Positions 27,218 through 35,039 of a DNA stretch of 64,000 bases are shown here, one piece after another (the stretch's first letter is position 1; each line of letters opens with the position of its first letter). Source of the stretch: Ohtaekwangia kribbensis. Its GTDB lineage: Bacteria; Bacteroidota; Bacteroidia; Cytophagales; Cyclobacteriaceae. The stretch is from contig NZ_JBHTKA010000001.1 of assembly GCF_042676245.1 (NCBI RefSeq), positions 1 through 64,000 on the forward strand, given 5' to 3'. The position numbers and the translations under genes are program-made. The notes below the pieces were generated by a model. That model saw only the letters and a program-made list of their open reading frames with translations. It was not told where the DNA came from and made no database searches.

Positions 27218-28788
27218 TGTTGTGCTGCGTAGTTAGCTGAATTGATTACACGGAGCAGAGCTTCGATTGTCATCTTCTCCATATCACGAACAGACTCTTT
27301 GATGTTTTTAACATCGAAGTTCTGTGTACCGATAAGATTCTGAAGATTAATTGTTACGTTAACTGACTGTTTACCTCCAGCAGCAATTTTATTCAGACCG
27401 TTGTCGAGTTTGGAAAGATCAGCACCGCCACCGCTTGCACCATTTTTTTCTACAACCGTTTTACCGCCTTTAGGCGCAACGATCTCCAGCGGATCAGGTT
27501 TGTTACCAGTAGTAAATATACCCTTGTATCCTTCGTACTCATTCTTAACAAAGTCACCAACACTTTTAACAAGATCAGCTCCCATGTTTAAGCCATTCTT
27601 TGCGGTCTGAAGCCCGTCATATATGAGACTAAGGTCACGAGTAAATACACCTGCCAATACTTTACCCACACCGGAAAATACTTCTACGAGTGTCTTACCG
27701 AGCTGAATCATAAACCTGAATGCGGTAAGTATATATCTTATAGGAGCTGTCGCTACACGCATCGCTAAAGCCAACCCATTGAAAGCAATTTGCATAGCAT
27801 TGGCTTGCGTGGTATTAAATCCTAGAAGTGCATACAGTTCACGCAAAACTCCAAAAGCGCTATCCATAGCATTGAAGAAGTCCTGGAATGATTTAATCAG
27901 AGGCCCAAAATCTACTTTCGTTGCTATATCACTGAGTATAGTTCGTGTTCTATTCAGCAACGACATAGCTTCGGGTAGAGCCTTATTTCCGAGATCAGTT
28001 AAAAACTCGTTAAACTCATCTCGAACGGTTGACAACACACCCCAGAATGTACGTGACTGTCTATCCATCATACCAAAGAAACGACCACCTTTAGAAGTCG
28101 CAGATTGGAAGGCTTCTTCAATCATCTTTGCACTGATCGCACCGTCTTCCATTCTCTTCTTCAGTACTGCCAGACTTATACCTGTCTTCGCAGAGATCTC
28201 CTGGAGGGGGTTAAACCCTGCGTTAATAAGCTGGAGTAAATCTTGCCCTGTTAATTTACCCGCTGCCTGTATCTGAGAATATGCGAGCGTTATTAATCGC
28301 AATTTCTCTGCATTACCTCGCGATACATCGCCCAACATTTTCAGCGTTGGCATTACCTTGTGTCCTGCTATACCAAAGCCTAACATAGTCTCGGTAGCCT
28401 TCACGAGATCAGTCGTCTCGAACGGAGTAACTTTCGCGAATGAGCGTAGCTGACTAATCATAGTATCAGCCTTCTGCGCACTTCCGAGCATTACTTCAAA
28501 ACCTACTTTTGTTTGTTCGAGATCTGCCGCGAGTGTTATCGCTCGCTGTCCTAAAAGAAGTAAGGAACCGGCAAGGGCTGTAGCGCCTAAAATATTTGCA
28601 AGCCGCCCGCCAATGACAGACATTAAGTCCCATTCATTGGCAAGCTGCTTGAATACACCTTGACTTTTGCGTGCTGAGTTTGTGAGATTATTTAATCCAC
28701 TACGAGCCTGTGATGATCCGTTGGCAAGTTTTCGCAGTGCCTGCGATGCCTGATCCTTGAGACGGATAATATACTCGTATACTTTCAT
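27214..28788 (-). CDS. tape measure protein
   Basis: 524 residues. It has the conserved tape-measure block (ADLEQTKVGFEVMLGSAQKADTMISQLRSFAKVTPFETTDLVKATETMLGFGI...LKLLGDVSRGNAEKL-type), hydrophobic patches about 55-75 and 330-370, and a C-terminal helix. At about 0.15 nm per residue the length implies a tail near 80 nm (inference). It starts 3 bp after the stop of the frameshifted chaperone extension, the standard order. Confidence 0.88.
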   Translation of the reverse strand: MKVYEYIIRLKDQASQALRKLANGSSQARSGLNNLTNSARKSQGVFKQLANEWDLMSVIGGRLANILGATALAGSLLLLGQRAITLAADLEQTKVGFEVMLGSAQKADTMISQLRSFAKVTPFETTDLVKATETMLGFGIAGHKVMPTLKMLGDVSRGNAEKLRLITLAYSQIQAAGKLTGQDLLQLINAGFNPLQEISAKTGISLAVLKKRMEDGAISAKMIEEAFQSATSKGGRFFGMMDRQSRTFWGVLSTVRDEFNEFLTDLGNKALPEAMSLLNRTRTILSDIATKVDFGPLIKSFQDFFNAMDSAFGVLRELYALLGFNTTQANAMQIAFNGLALAMRVATAPIRYILTAFRFMIQLGKTLVEVFSGVGKVLAGVFTRDLSLIYDGLQTAKNGLNMGADLVKSVGDFVKNEYEGYKGIFTTGNKPDPLEIVAPKGGKTVVEKNGASGGGADLSKLDNGLNKIAAGGKQSVNVTINLQNLIGTQNFDVKNIKESVRDMEKMTIEALLRVINSANYAAQQ

Positions 28789-28790
28789 GA

Positions 28791-29611
28791 TTAAGTGGAG
28801 AGTAGCTTGTTAAGTTGTTCGTCACTTTTGATTCGCTCCTGGTCTCTTGCCCACTCAATACTTTTCGCTAGTTGTGCCCACTTTTCAAGTGAAAGCGTGT
28901 CGGGATCTATGTGAGCATAGTACCATATAAAGGCATCGTATTTTCTTATATGTGAAGATGCTAGAGCGGACTCTGCATCTTCTAAAGCTTTTTTACTGCT
29001 ACCTGGACAGATTTTTTAATGTCACCCATTGCTAACAGTAGCGCTAAATAGCCGCGCGTGTTTCTCCAGGGAGTGAGATCATCTATAGCAAGCCTTTCAA
29101 GGAGATACATCTGCGTATCGAGAGGCTTATCACCTTTGTTTCTGTCTTCGGCATATTTAGTATCTAAACGATCTGCCTGCTTAACCCGGAACGATTGACC
29201 TTCATATATAATCGTTGCTGTTTCCTGCTCATCATCCTGGATAACTTCATAATCCGGCAGCTCGATAATATCCTTTACTTTTGGTATGAATCCCTCTATA
29301 GCGCGCGGATCTTTTTTTATACTGTCGTCACCTCCAACCCAGCATTGATTTATTACTGCTTCTGCATACTCATAATCTCCCAGCGTGAACGCCTTCAAAA
29401 TGAGTTTCATTATTGCAAGATTCGAGTTAAAGGTAGGATCAAACACGATACAGCTTCTGCCATCGGCAGTATCAAGCTGATATATATGTATGTGCTTTTC
29501 TTTCCATTCTTTAATCTGCTCTGGAGTAGGACTAAAGGTTGATGTGACTTTTGCGCTGATGGGTTTGCGTGGTTTCATACTTTGATCTGATGGTTTTTTA
29601 GTTAAAAACAT
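28791..29611 (-). CDS. tail assembly chaperone, -1 frameshift long form
   Basis: The zero-frame gene (28982-29611) contains the slippery heptamer A AAA AAG at 28994-28988 just before its stop. After a -1 shift the frame continues for 65 more residues (ALEDAESALASSH... to KLLST) and stops at 28791, 2 bp before the tape-measure ATG. A 5-nt spacer and a stem-loop follow the heptamer: arms GAAGATGCAGAG (28982-28971) and CTCT-A-GCATCTTC (28966-28954), loop TCCG, one bulged A. The long form would be 273 residues. Lambda G/GT and P2 E/E' use the same logic between tube and tape measure. The extension has no start codon of its own. Confidence 0.85.
28954..28994 (-). promoter_or_regulatory. programmed -1 frameshift signal
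   Basis: Heptamer A AAA AAG, spacer CTTTA, then a 12-bp stem with one bulged A and tetraloop TCCG. The zero-frame UAG lies at the foot of the stem. Spacer length and stem fit known -1 sites that use the dnaX heptamer. Confidence 0.85.
28982..29611 (-). CDS. tail assembly chaperone, short form
   Basis: 209 residues, in the chaperone position between tail tube and tape measure. It shows EWKEKHIHIYQLDTADGRSCIVFDPTF and NQCWVGGDDSIKKDP, as in other Bacteroidetes tail chaperones of this slot. It would bind the tape measure and recruit tube subunits. It ends AVKKL, where KK is encoded by the slippery site. A 7-bp inverted pair (AAGAGGG 29613-29619 / CCCTCTT 29655-29661) closes the leader directly before the ATG, with four TTACG copies nearby. 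Confidence 0.72.
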   Translation of the reverse strand: MFLTKKPSDQSMKPRKPISAKVTSTFSPTPEQIKEWKEKHIHIYQLDTADGRSCIVFDPTFNSNLAIMKLILKAFTLGDYEYAEAVINQCWVGGDDSIKKDPRAIEGFIPKVKDIIELPDYEVIQDDEQETATIIYEGQSFRVKQADRLDTKYAEDRNKGDKPLDTQMYLLERLAIDDLTPWRNTRGYLALLLAMGDIKKSVQVAVKKL

Positions 29612-29612
29612 T

Positions 29613-29661
29613 AAGAGGGACTTACGCCTTACGATATGACTTACGTACCTGCTGCCCTCTT
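29613..29661 (-). promoter_or_regulatory. leader inverted repeat of the tail chaperone
   Basis: Arms AAGAGGG/CCCTCTT enclose about 35 nt that contain TTACG three times, with a fourth just beyond. On the minus strand the 3' arm ends 1 base before the ATG, so folding could hide the start. Alternatively it is a processing or termination site after the tube gene. Confidence 0.4.
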
Positions 29662-29682
29662 TCCTTACGGGGGTTTATTTCT

Positions 29683-30111
29683 TTATACGTTATACTCTAT
29701 ATCTCCAATGATAATAGGAAGCTCTACTACGGTCTCGCTATCGCCAGTGTTAATATCAATTTCACATTCAGTAAATTCCACATATACTAAGCGGTCGGTT
29801 GTAATCAGATCGCTAACAGATGGAGCGTATGCAGCGGTAATATCGAAAGGAGGTATATCTGTAGCATCCTTACCATTACCTGCACTCTCCAGTAGCGAAC
29901 GGAGTTCACTCAAAAGAATTTTTAACGTTCCTTCGTATGACTTTTGTCCACGTCTGCGAGCTATAGGTTTAGAGCCTGCTCCGTATACATTGGTTTTATC
30001 CTGACTTACTTTATAGCGTATACCGCGAAGTCCAGCAACGGGCCTTCCAAGCATTACAACCTGCAAGTCGTTAAAGTTGTATTCTTCCGAATTAAAAGGT
30101 TTTGTAGCCAT
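29683..30111 (-). CDS. tail tube protein
   Basis: 142 residues, the usual size. YNFNDLQVVMLGRPVAGLRGIRYKVSQDKTNVYGAGSKPIARRRGQKSYEGTLKILLSEL is the pattern of gp19/FII-like tube proteins of Bacteroidetes phages. It lies directly after the sheath gene (8-bp gap). Stacked hexamers of it would form the inner channel. Confidence 0.8.
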   Translation of the reverse strand: MATKPFNSEEYNFNDLQVVMLGRPVAGLRGIRYKVSQDKTNVYGAGSKPIARRRGQKSYEGTLKILLSELRSLLESAGNGKDATDIPPFDITAAYAPSVSDLITTDRLVYVEFTECEIDINTGDSETVVELPIIIGDIEYNV

Positions 30112-30119
30112 GTTGTCGT

Positions 30120-31322
30120 TTAAGCGTTAGCCGGGTTTTCGAAACCAATTGTTACCGCTATCTCAGTCGAATAGAATTTCGGAATAATGAATAGCTGCAC
30201 AATCAGTTTGTTAGTTGATAGTACATTTTGTTTCGGATCGATCACAACGCGACAGCTACTGATTTCGTCTTCAGTTGTCATCGCTGCATCTATAGCCTTC
30301 TTAATCTTGCTTTGGTAATCTTTGATTACTCCGGCAGCGATTCGTCCGTTTTCATCTACGTCCAGGTCGTCTTCAAGCTCTTCGGTATATACTTCGTTGA
30401 CGATAGTTATAGCCTTATCAATCACACGTCCACGCGCTATAGAATTATAGTCGTCCGAAGCGCTTGTCGCTGTAGGATCTCCAGTGAAGAAGTAGCCCGT
30501 TTTGGAAGCGTACTTCATCATTGATATATATCCTTTATCATGTACAGCGTCTTGCGCTACAGTTGTAAGCGTATCAATCTTCGCGCTTTGATTAGTGAGA
30601 TATGCGCCTGCTATACCAACCGTTCCACCCACCTGTCCATCTTTCACGCGCGAGATCTTACGTTGTACCGGTAGTCCAGCAAGACGTCCGAGCACTAAAC
30701 CAACAGAAGCGTTTTTGCTGCTTGCCACATCGGTAACCAAACAGACAGAAACACGGTTATTTGACATAGTTTTCAAATCACCGAGCGATGTAGTGTTGCC
30801 CTGAAAATCGCGACCATCGAGTATAATTCGAACGGGTTTAAAAGCTGCTGCAAATTCATCGGCAAGGGCTTGCGCTAAAGGTATAGCAGTGATTACATCA
30901 GCATCCACCTGATTGGTATAGGTAGCAACGTAAGCACCATCAGGCACACGCACAACGCCACATATCCGGATACGACCTTCGGCATCATTTAGCAACTTTT
31001 TCAGAATGTTGTTCGATGTATTTACCATTGCCGCCATCAGCGTTGTTTTAGCAACGATGTTGATATATAGCTCCGGGCCGTCACCTTCTTTATAAAAGTC
31101 GCTTATGGTTTTATACACGTTGGTCGTGTTGGTGGTGTCGTAGGAAGCAGTTAAGCCCAAATCGACTGCTTCCTGTAGGCTCTTAATGAGTTTAGTTTCA
31201 CCTAACGCTATACTGCCGGTTGCGATACCGGTCATCAGAAGCCCAGCGACACCGTCTTCGGAAGCATCACGCTGTCCGAGTTGATTATTAAGAAGGGTAA
31301 TTGATACTTTAGGTCTTGCCAT
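30120..31322 (-). CDS. contractile tail sheath protein
   Basis: 400 residues. It opens MARPKVSITLLNNQLGQRDASEDGVAGLLMTG and closes with a sheath-type C-terminal domain (VVIDPKQNVLSTNKLIVQLFIIPKFYSTEIAVTIGF). The middle has the ILDGRDFQ...VCLVTDV block of DUF2586-like sheaths. It makes this a myovirus-type phage. The tube gene follows. Confidence 0.8.
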   Translation of the reverse strand: MARPKVSITLLNNQLGQRDASEDGVAGLLMTGIATGSIALGETKLIKSLQEAVDLGLTASYDTTNTTNVYKTISDFYKEGDGPELYINIVAKTTLMAAMVNTSNNILKKLLNDAEGRIRICGVVRVPDGAYVATYTNQVDADVITAIPLAQALADEFAAAFKPVRIILDGRDFQGNTTSLGDLKTMSNNRVSVCLVTDVASSKNASVGLVLGRLAGLPVQRKISRVKDGQVGGTVGIAGAYLTNQSAKIDTLTTVAQDAVHDKGYISMMKYASKTGYFFTGDPTATSASDDYNSIARGRVIDKAITIVNEVYTEELEDDLDVDENGRIAAGVIKDYQSKIKKAIDAAMTTEDEISSCRVVIDPKQNVLSTNKLIVQLFIIPKFYSTEIAVTIGFENPANA

Positions 31323-31328
31323 TGCAGG

Positions 31329-31898
31329 TTATTTTTTAGCGTTGCCGCTCTTCTTTGTCTTGTCGTTCATGGCAGCTTCAGCCTTTGATACTGCCTTCTT
31401 TGTTTTCGGGGCTTCAGTAGATACAACTTCTGACACAGGAGCTTCAGTAGATATAGTCTCTGAAGCAGGAGCTTCGGTAGATACAACTTCTGAAGTCGAT
31501 GCACCCTCTGAATCAGGAGAGAAACCTACCTCTACAGTTATTTCCTTACTACTGGTTTTACCTTCTGCTTCTTCATCTGTTGACGATTGGCCGCTTTGAT
31601 CATCAAGTGTATTACCTTGATCTTCGTCTTTGTCCAGATCGTTGTCTTCGTCCAGGTCGTCATCTTCGTTTGAGGCATCAGGTGTATATATACCTGCTAC
31701 TTTGTTATACTCCTTCCTGGATATAGATAACAGTTCCTTTGCAGGGTCGAGTCTCCGCTGATGATTCTTTGCATCGTTTACGTTCTTTTGCATGAACGCT
31801 TGACCATCACTTGTAAAATATATAGTCTGCTCGTTTGGGTAAGAATCAAAGTATCCTTTTACCTCTTCGAACGTTGGGTATGCTATTTTCGAATCCAT
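31329..31898 (-). CDS. gp35-like protein with acidic and 10-residue repeat tail
   Basis: 189 residues. The N-terminal 65 residues (SYPNEQTIYFTSDGQAFMQKNVNDAKNHQRRLD) match the small protein that precedes the sheath in Mu-like phages (FluMu gp35 type). Then comes an Asp/Glu-rich stretch (EDDDLDEDNDLDKDEDQ). After that are three to four copies of a 10-residue unit like SEVVSTEAPA, encoded by 30-bp tandem repeats, and a basic Lys-rich end. The tail is low-complexity and likely disordered. Confidence 0.6.
   Translation of the reverse strand: MDSKIAYPTFEEVKGYFDSYPNEQTIYFTSDGQAFMQKNVNDAKNHQRRLDPAKELLSISRKEYNKVAGIYTPDASNEDDDLDEDNDLDKDEDQGNTLDDQSGQSSTDEEAEGKTSSKEITVEVGFSPDSEGASTSEVVSTEAPASETISTEAPVSEVVSTEAPKTKKAVSKAEAAMNDKTKKSGNAKK
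31411..31500 (-). repeat. three 30-bp tandem repeats in coding sequence
   Basis: Units at 31411-31440, 31441-31470 and 31471-31500 each begin GCTTC(A/G)GTAGATA on the plus strand and diverge at a few positions. They encode (S/A)EVVSTEAP-type decapeptides, so copy number can vary without a frame change. Confidence 0.8.
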
Positions 31899-32383
31899 GA
31901 GAATGTATAGTATTTTAATGCGATACGACCGACTATAATTAGCAGAACAATTCCGCTAAACCATCGACAGACTATATCTATCTTCCTGGTCTTATATTCG
32001 GTCACAATCACGGTTTTAGTCACAGTTTTTTGTCTTAATCGGAAGATCTCTCTATCCATTACCTGTACTTTTAATTCAAGTGAGTCACACCTGCATTCGG
32101 TAGTCAGATTACCGTCAGTGTCCATTTTTTCTTTTAGTGTAGAATGGCCTGATTTCTTTTCGCGCGTAAATGGTTTCGGCTTGTTTGTAGCGGGGTCACA
32201 TTCTATTTTATTTTTGATAATAACAGCAGCACCCGGAACAGAAATAGGTAAAAGACGTGGAACCTCCTTCACATGAGTACTATCTAATGTTTCCGTAACA
32301 GAGGATGTAGTCTTGCGACTACACCCAACCGCTACAAGCAGAAACACCATCAGAACTGCGAAGAAGGAGGTTACACGTATCAT
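31883..32383 (-). CDS. candidate unimolecular spanin
   Basis: 166 residues. The N-terminus is a lipoprotein signal with lipobox LVAVGC (Cys21). Residues about 100-140 are a basic, heptad-like helix (LELKVQVMDREIFRLRQKTVTKTV), and residues 141-159 form one membrane helix (WFSGIVLLIIVGRIALKYY). A protein tethered to the outer membrane by lipid and to the inner membrane by a C-terminal helix is the design of u-spanins, which fuse the two membranes at lysis. It follows the endolysin and holin genes. The AAAGTATATATG leader is present. Confidence 0.65.
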   Translation of the reverse strand: MIRVTSFFAVLMVFLLVAVGCSRKTTSSVTETLDSTHVKEVPRLLPISVPGAAVIIKNKIECDPATNKPKPFTREKKSGHSTLKEKMDTDGNLTTECRCDSLELKVQVMDREIFRLRQKTVTKTVIVTEYKTRKIDIVCRWFSGIVLLIIVGRIALKYYTFSWIRK

Positions 32384-32412
32384 ATATACTTTATCTTTAT
32401 TCTGTCATGCGG

Positions 32413-32973
32413 CTATATCCACCGCGAAATCTTATAAGCGTTTTTCTTTAATCGCCTCTTCCTATATACTCCGTCACCTTCCCGCGATCCGTTATTGTTT
32501 GTATTACCTTCTACAGTTATGAAGTAGTCACCTGGAGGCCATGTGTCAACGAAACCTATATGTGCGATCCGTTTTAGCTCCCTGTGATATACTGCAAAAG
32601 TGTCGGCTCGTTCAGGCTTGACTTTCTGCGGATTTATCAACCTCGATTTATCCACGAACCAGGACGGACTCCAGGCATTCTTCGGATTATCAACTCCATT
32701 TACAGTAAAGCAGTAGGCCACAAATGCCGCGCACCAGGAAGCAGGATGTTTTACACCCGTAACTAAGAGATACGCGCGGATCTCTTTACTATCGTTCGGC
32801 CCCAGGTTCTCTTTTACCCCGATCTGAGAGGTATAGGTCGTAGCGACCAGGAGTTGTTTTTCTATTCTGCATGCGTCATTCGAACATCGTTCGTCTAAAG
32901 CACCTGCATAGCCATGAGCAGCCCAAACAGAAAGCAGGCCCACACAGCAAAGGATAATTTTAATTTTTCCCAT
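32413..32973 (-). CDS. CHAP/NlpC-type endolysin with signal peptide
   Basis: 186 residues. A signal segment (about 1-24, IILCCVGLLSVWAAHGYA) is followed by a cysteine-peptidase/amidase domain. Cys81 is in HPASWCAAFVAYCF, His138 in IAHIGFVDTW and a polar residue in EGNTNNNGS, the order of CHAP-like domains. It would cut peptidoglycan peptides or amide links after Sec export. The start overlaps the end of the upstream membrane gene by 79 nt in another frame. Confidence 0.7.
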   Translation of the reverse strand: MGKIKIILCCVGLLSVWAAHGYAGALDERCSNDACRIEKQLLVATTYTSQIGVKENLGPNDSKEIRAYLLVTGVKHPASWCAAFVAYCFTVNGVDNPKNAWSPSWFVDKSRLINPQKVKPERADTFAVYHRELKRIAHIGFVDTWPPGDYFITVEGNTNNNGSREGDGVYRKRRLKKNAYKISRWI

Positions 32974-33254
32974 GAGTTGTTATTTAGAGTTGAAAAGGCT
33001 GTATCAAAATCCTGTGTCAAGAACTTGAACACGGACGGGTTAACGAGACGAATCAAAAGCAACGCATTGGCTGTACACACATTGAAGGTCATCAAACCAA
33101 ATAGCAGTTTCTGAAATACCGCGAGATCATAGGTCGCAGCGGTAGGATCTATATAGTGTAGTATAGGCGCAGATACAAACCACAGCACTATACCGAGCGG
33201 GCCGAGTATAAGTTCATTATACTTGCGAAAGAACTTTATGATTTGTTCCACCAT
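32895..33254 (-). CDS. membrane protein of the lysis cassette (holin-like)
   Basis: 119 residues with about three hydrophobic segments (ELILGPLGIVLWFVSAPIL, AVFQKLLFGLMTFNVCTANALLLI, LSFAVWACFLFGLLMAMQVL). It lies between a small holin-like gene and the endolysin and overlaps both. It may be a holin, an antiholin or a partner; the sequence does not decide. Confidence 0.55.
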   Translation of the reverse strand: MVEQIIKFFRKYNELILGPLGIVLWFVSAPILHYIDPTAATYDLAVFQKLLFGLMTFNVCTANALLLIRLVNPSVFKFLTQDFDTAFSTLNNNSWEKLKLSFAVWACFLFGLLMAMQVL

Positions 33255-33445
33255 GCTAAAAATTTCTTTTCGAGTAGTTTTAACCCTTTACTTACAAAGT
33301 GACCGACAACGGCACCCAATGCAGAAAGGATAATCGTTCCAATGAGGGTCTTTAGATCAACTATAGGCTGCTGACTTACTTCCGTCAACATCACTGTAAG
33401 GAATCCCCCTACAGTTCCTGCGGCATTATCTTTCAAGTGAGACAA
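33236..33445 (-). CDS. small holin-like membrane protein
   Basis: 69 residues. One or two hydrophobic segments (AAGTVGGFLTVMLTEV, IGTIILSALGAVVGHFVSKGL) and a charged C-terminus (LLEKKFLAWWNKS) fit a small holin. It is the first gene of the lysis group and overlaps the next membrane gene by 19 nt. Confidence 0.55.
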   Translation of the reverse strand: MSHLKDNAAGTVGGFLTVMLTEVSQQPIVDLKTLIGTIILSALGAVVGHFVSKGLKLLEKKFLAWWNKS

Positions 33446-33484
33446 GGTGTTTAGAAGTTAGAGTTTCGGTAGAGGGTGAAGCCT

Positions 33485-33508
33485 GCTATATATATAGGAG
33501 GCTTCGAA
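33485..33508. promoter_or_regulatory. near-perfect palindrome around CTATATATATAG
   Basis: A 24-bp stretch, AGCCT-G-CTATATATATAG-G-AGGCT, is palindromic except for one base pair. It lies in the 96-bp gap between the capsid gene end and the holin-like gene start, so it could end the head transcript or act as an operator for lysis genes. Confidence 0.4.
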
Positions 33509-33541
33509 CCCAGGGGTATAAAAGTTAGGGAACCGTTTCTC

Positions 33542-34621
33542 TTAGTTGTCTTCAACCAGGGCAGCTACACCGATCTCAGACAGACGGCTGATAGCACCAC
33601 CACCGCGCAAACCTGCGTTCATGGCTTTTGCACCTGCGTATTCACCACGTGGCTCTTTGTCCATCCACACTTGCACATCACCTTTAATGTGACGCACCAT
33701 TTGAGTGTGATAGAATATAGCCGCGAGATTGTCGGTAGTAGCCGTAGCCGCACCGATGGCCTTTTTAACAGGCGTTGCAGCTTCGGTATATACCTGTGTC
33801 TTACTTCTTACGAACACATTGAAAGTGAACAATTCAGTAACTGCACCCTTCGCGAGTAATTGATTATTGCTATCAGTACCCTGTCCGTAGGCTTTTTTGA
33901 TAGCGATAATATCTTCCAACATTGTAGGCGGCACCACAACACGTCTTCCCTCAACGGGTATATTTAGCGTATTGAACAGGGTAAACGCCCACATCCAATC
34001 GTCCTCTATTGAGCGCTTGCGTGTGCCGGTTGCACCTGGAGCCGTTGCTGCACGTGTAGTACCTCCCGTAGTCTGACGAATGAAGTTCGCGACAGATGGC
34101 GACCATCCGTACATAATTCTTTCTGCTAACTGACGGTCGAGAGAATTCAAGTGCTTGCGGAGTTTAGCCGCACGCTTGTCATAGCTTACCAGTAACTGAT
34201 TGTTATAGGTAACGGCTGTTGGCTTCGTTACAAGAAGATCCGCTCCGTAGGTTTTCTTCTTGTCTTCTTCGATGGATATAGGCAACGGAAGTTGTGTAGG
34301 ATTAACTACCACTTCAGCTTCTCCATCTTCATCCTGTGGAATCTCGATTTCCTCTACATCTATAGCAGCAGTATCCTGTTGCGTACCCGCATAGAATGAG
34401 TTATCAGGATATAGCCTTTCTTGCAAGTCGCTGGAGAAGAGCCTGCGAATAACTTCTGAAGGCAACACATTCGCAGGAGTTTTATCAGGCACAAACTGAA
34501 GTAAAAACAACGCTACGGCTATACCTCCAGCGAAATATATACTTCCGGTGAAGAATACCAGAATGGAAGCGATAAGAGAAATCGCGATCAGGTTATACAG
34601 AAATTTTGAAATAGTTTTCAT
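33542..34621 (-). CDS. major capsid protein with hydrophobic N-terminus
   Basis: 359 residues. From about residue 50 the sequence has capsid traits for this slot (VIRRLFSSDLQERLYPDNSFYAG, VTYNNQLLVSYDKRAAKLRKHLNSLDRQLAERIMYGW). It also has a virion-type C-terminus. It follows the protease/scaffold and a decoration-like gene, the Mu order I/Z-T. Residues 8-43 are strongly hydrophobic and look like a two-helix membrane hairpin, which is odd for a capsid protein. No Met in the next 110 residues offers a later start. The segment may be removed by the prohead protease. Confidence 0.65.
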   Translation of the reverse strand: MKTISKFLYNLIAISLIASILVFFTGSIYFAGGIAVALFLLQFVPDKTPANVLPSEVIRRLFSSDLQERLYPDNSFYAGTQQDTAAIDVEEIEIPQDEDGEAEVVVNPTQLPLPISIEEDKKKTYGADLLVTKPTAVTYNNQLLVSYDKRAAKLRKHLNSLDRQLAERIMYGWSPSVANFIRQTTGGTTRAATAPGATGTRKRSIEDDWMWAFTLFNTLNIPVEGRRVVVPPTMLEDIIAIKKAYGQGTDSNNQLLAKGAVTELFTFNVFVRSKTQVYTEAATPVKKAIGAATATTDNLAAIFYHTQMVRHIKGDVQVWMDKEPRGEYAGAKAMNAGLRGGGAISRLSEIGVAALVEDN

Positions 34622-34655
34622 GTGTATCTAAGGGAGAGTTAAGTAACCGTTTTGT

Positions 34656-35006
34656 TTAGTCGATCTGTACAGCAGCACCGTCCGGAATGAACAGCGTTCC
34701 ATCGTAGGTAAATGACTGTGTTTTTGTTTTTGTGGCAACACCTACAATTACAGGTGCATCTATACCAGTGCCGAGAGTAAGATCATCAGCGTTGTTTGTA
34801 GCCGGAACTTTCAGAACAAGCTTTGCACCCTTTCTCACTTGTGAATCAATAGTAAGGTTAAGAGTAGTATCACCGGTTAGAATCGCGAATGTGAGAATAG
34901 TCATCATATTCGTGATAGTCACCGCTTGCGTTGCTGCATAGGCGAGTGTCTGTGCATCGGCCTCGCCTTGAGGCCAGTTGATTTTTTCTATAGCTGAAAA
35001 GCTCAT
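34656..35006 (-). CDS. head decoration-type protein
   Basis: 116 residues, beta-rich, Thr/Ala-rich, no charge clusters. It sits between protease/scaffold and capsid genes, where decoration or head-stabilising proteins are found in related phages. The sequence itself is not recognised. Confidence 0.45.
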   Translation of the reverse strand: MSFSAIEKINWPQGEADAQTLAYAATQAVTITNMMTILTFAILTGDTTLNLTIDSQVRKGAKLVLKVPATNNADDLTLGTGIDAPVIVGVATKTKTQSFTYDGTLFIPDGAAVQID

Positions 35007-35039
35007 GATTGAGTTTTTTGTTAAGTGAGTAGTTGAGTA

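Noticed and set aside
31411..31500. Tandem 30-bp units as a CRISPR-like array
   Set aside because: Units are contiguous without spacers and keep the reading frame of a low-complexity protein tail.
33476..33859. Plus-strand ORF of 127 codons
   Set aside because: It lies antisense to the capsid gene and its product has no recognisable features; a shadow frame.
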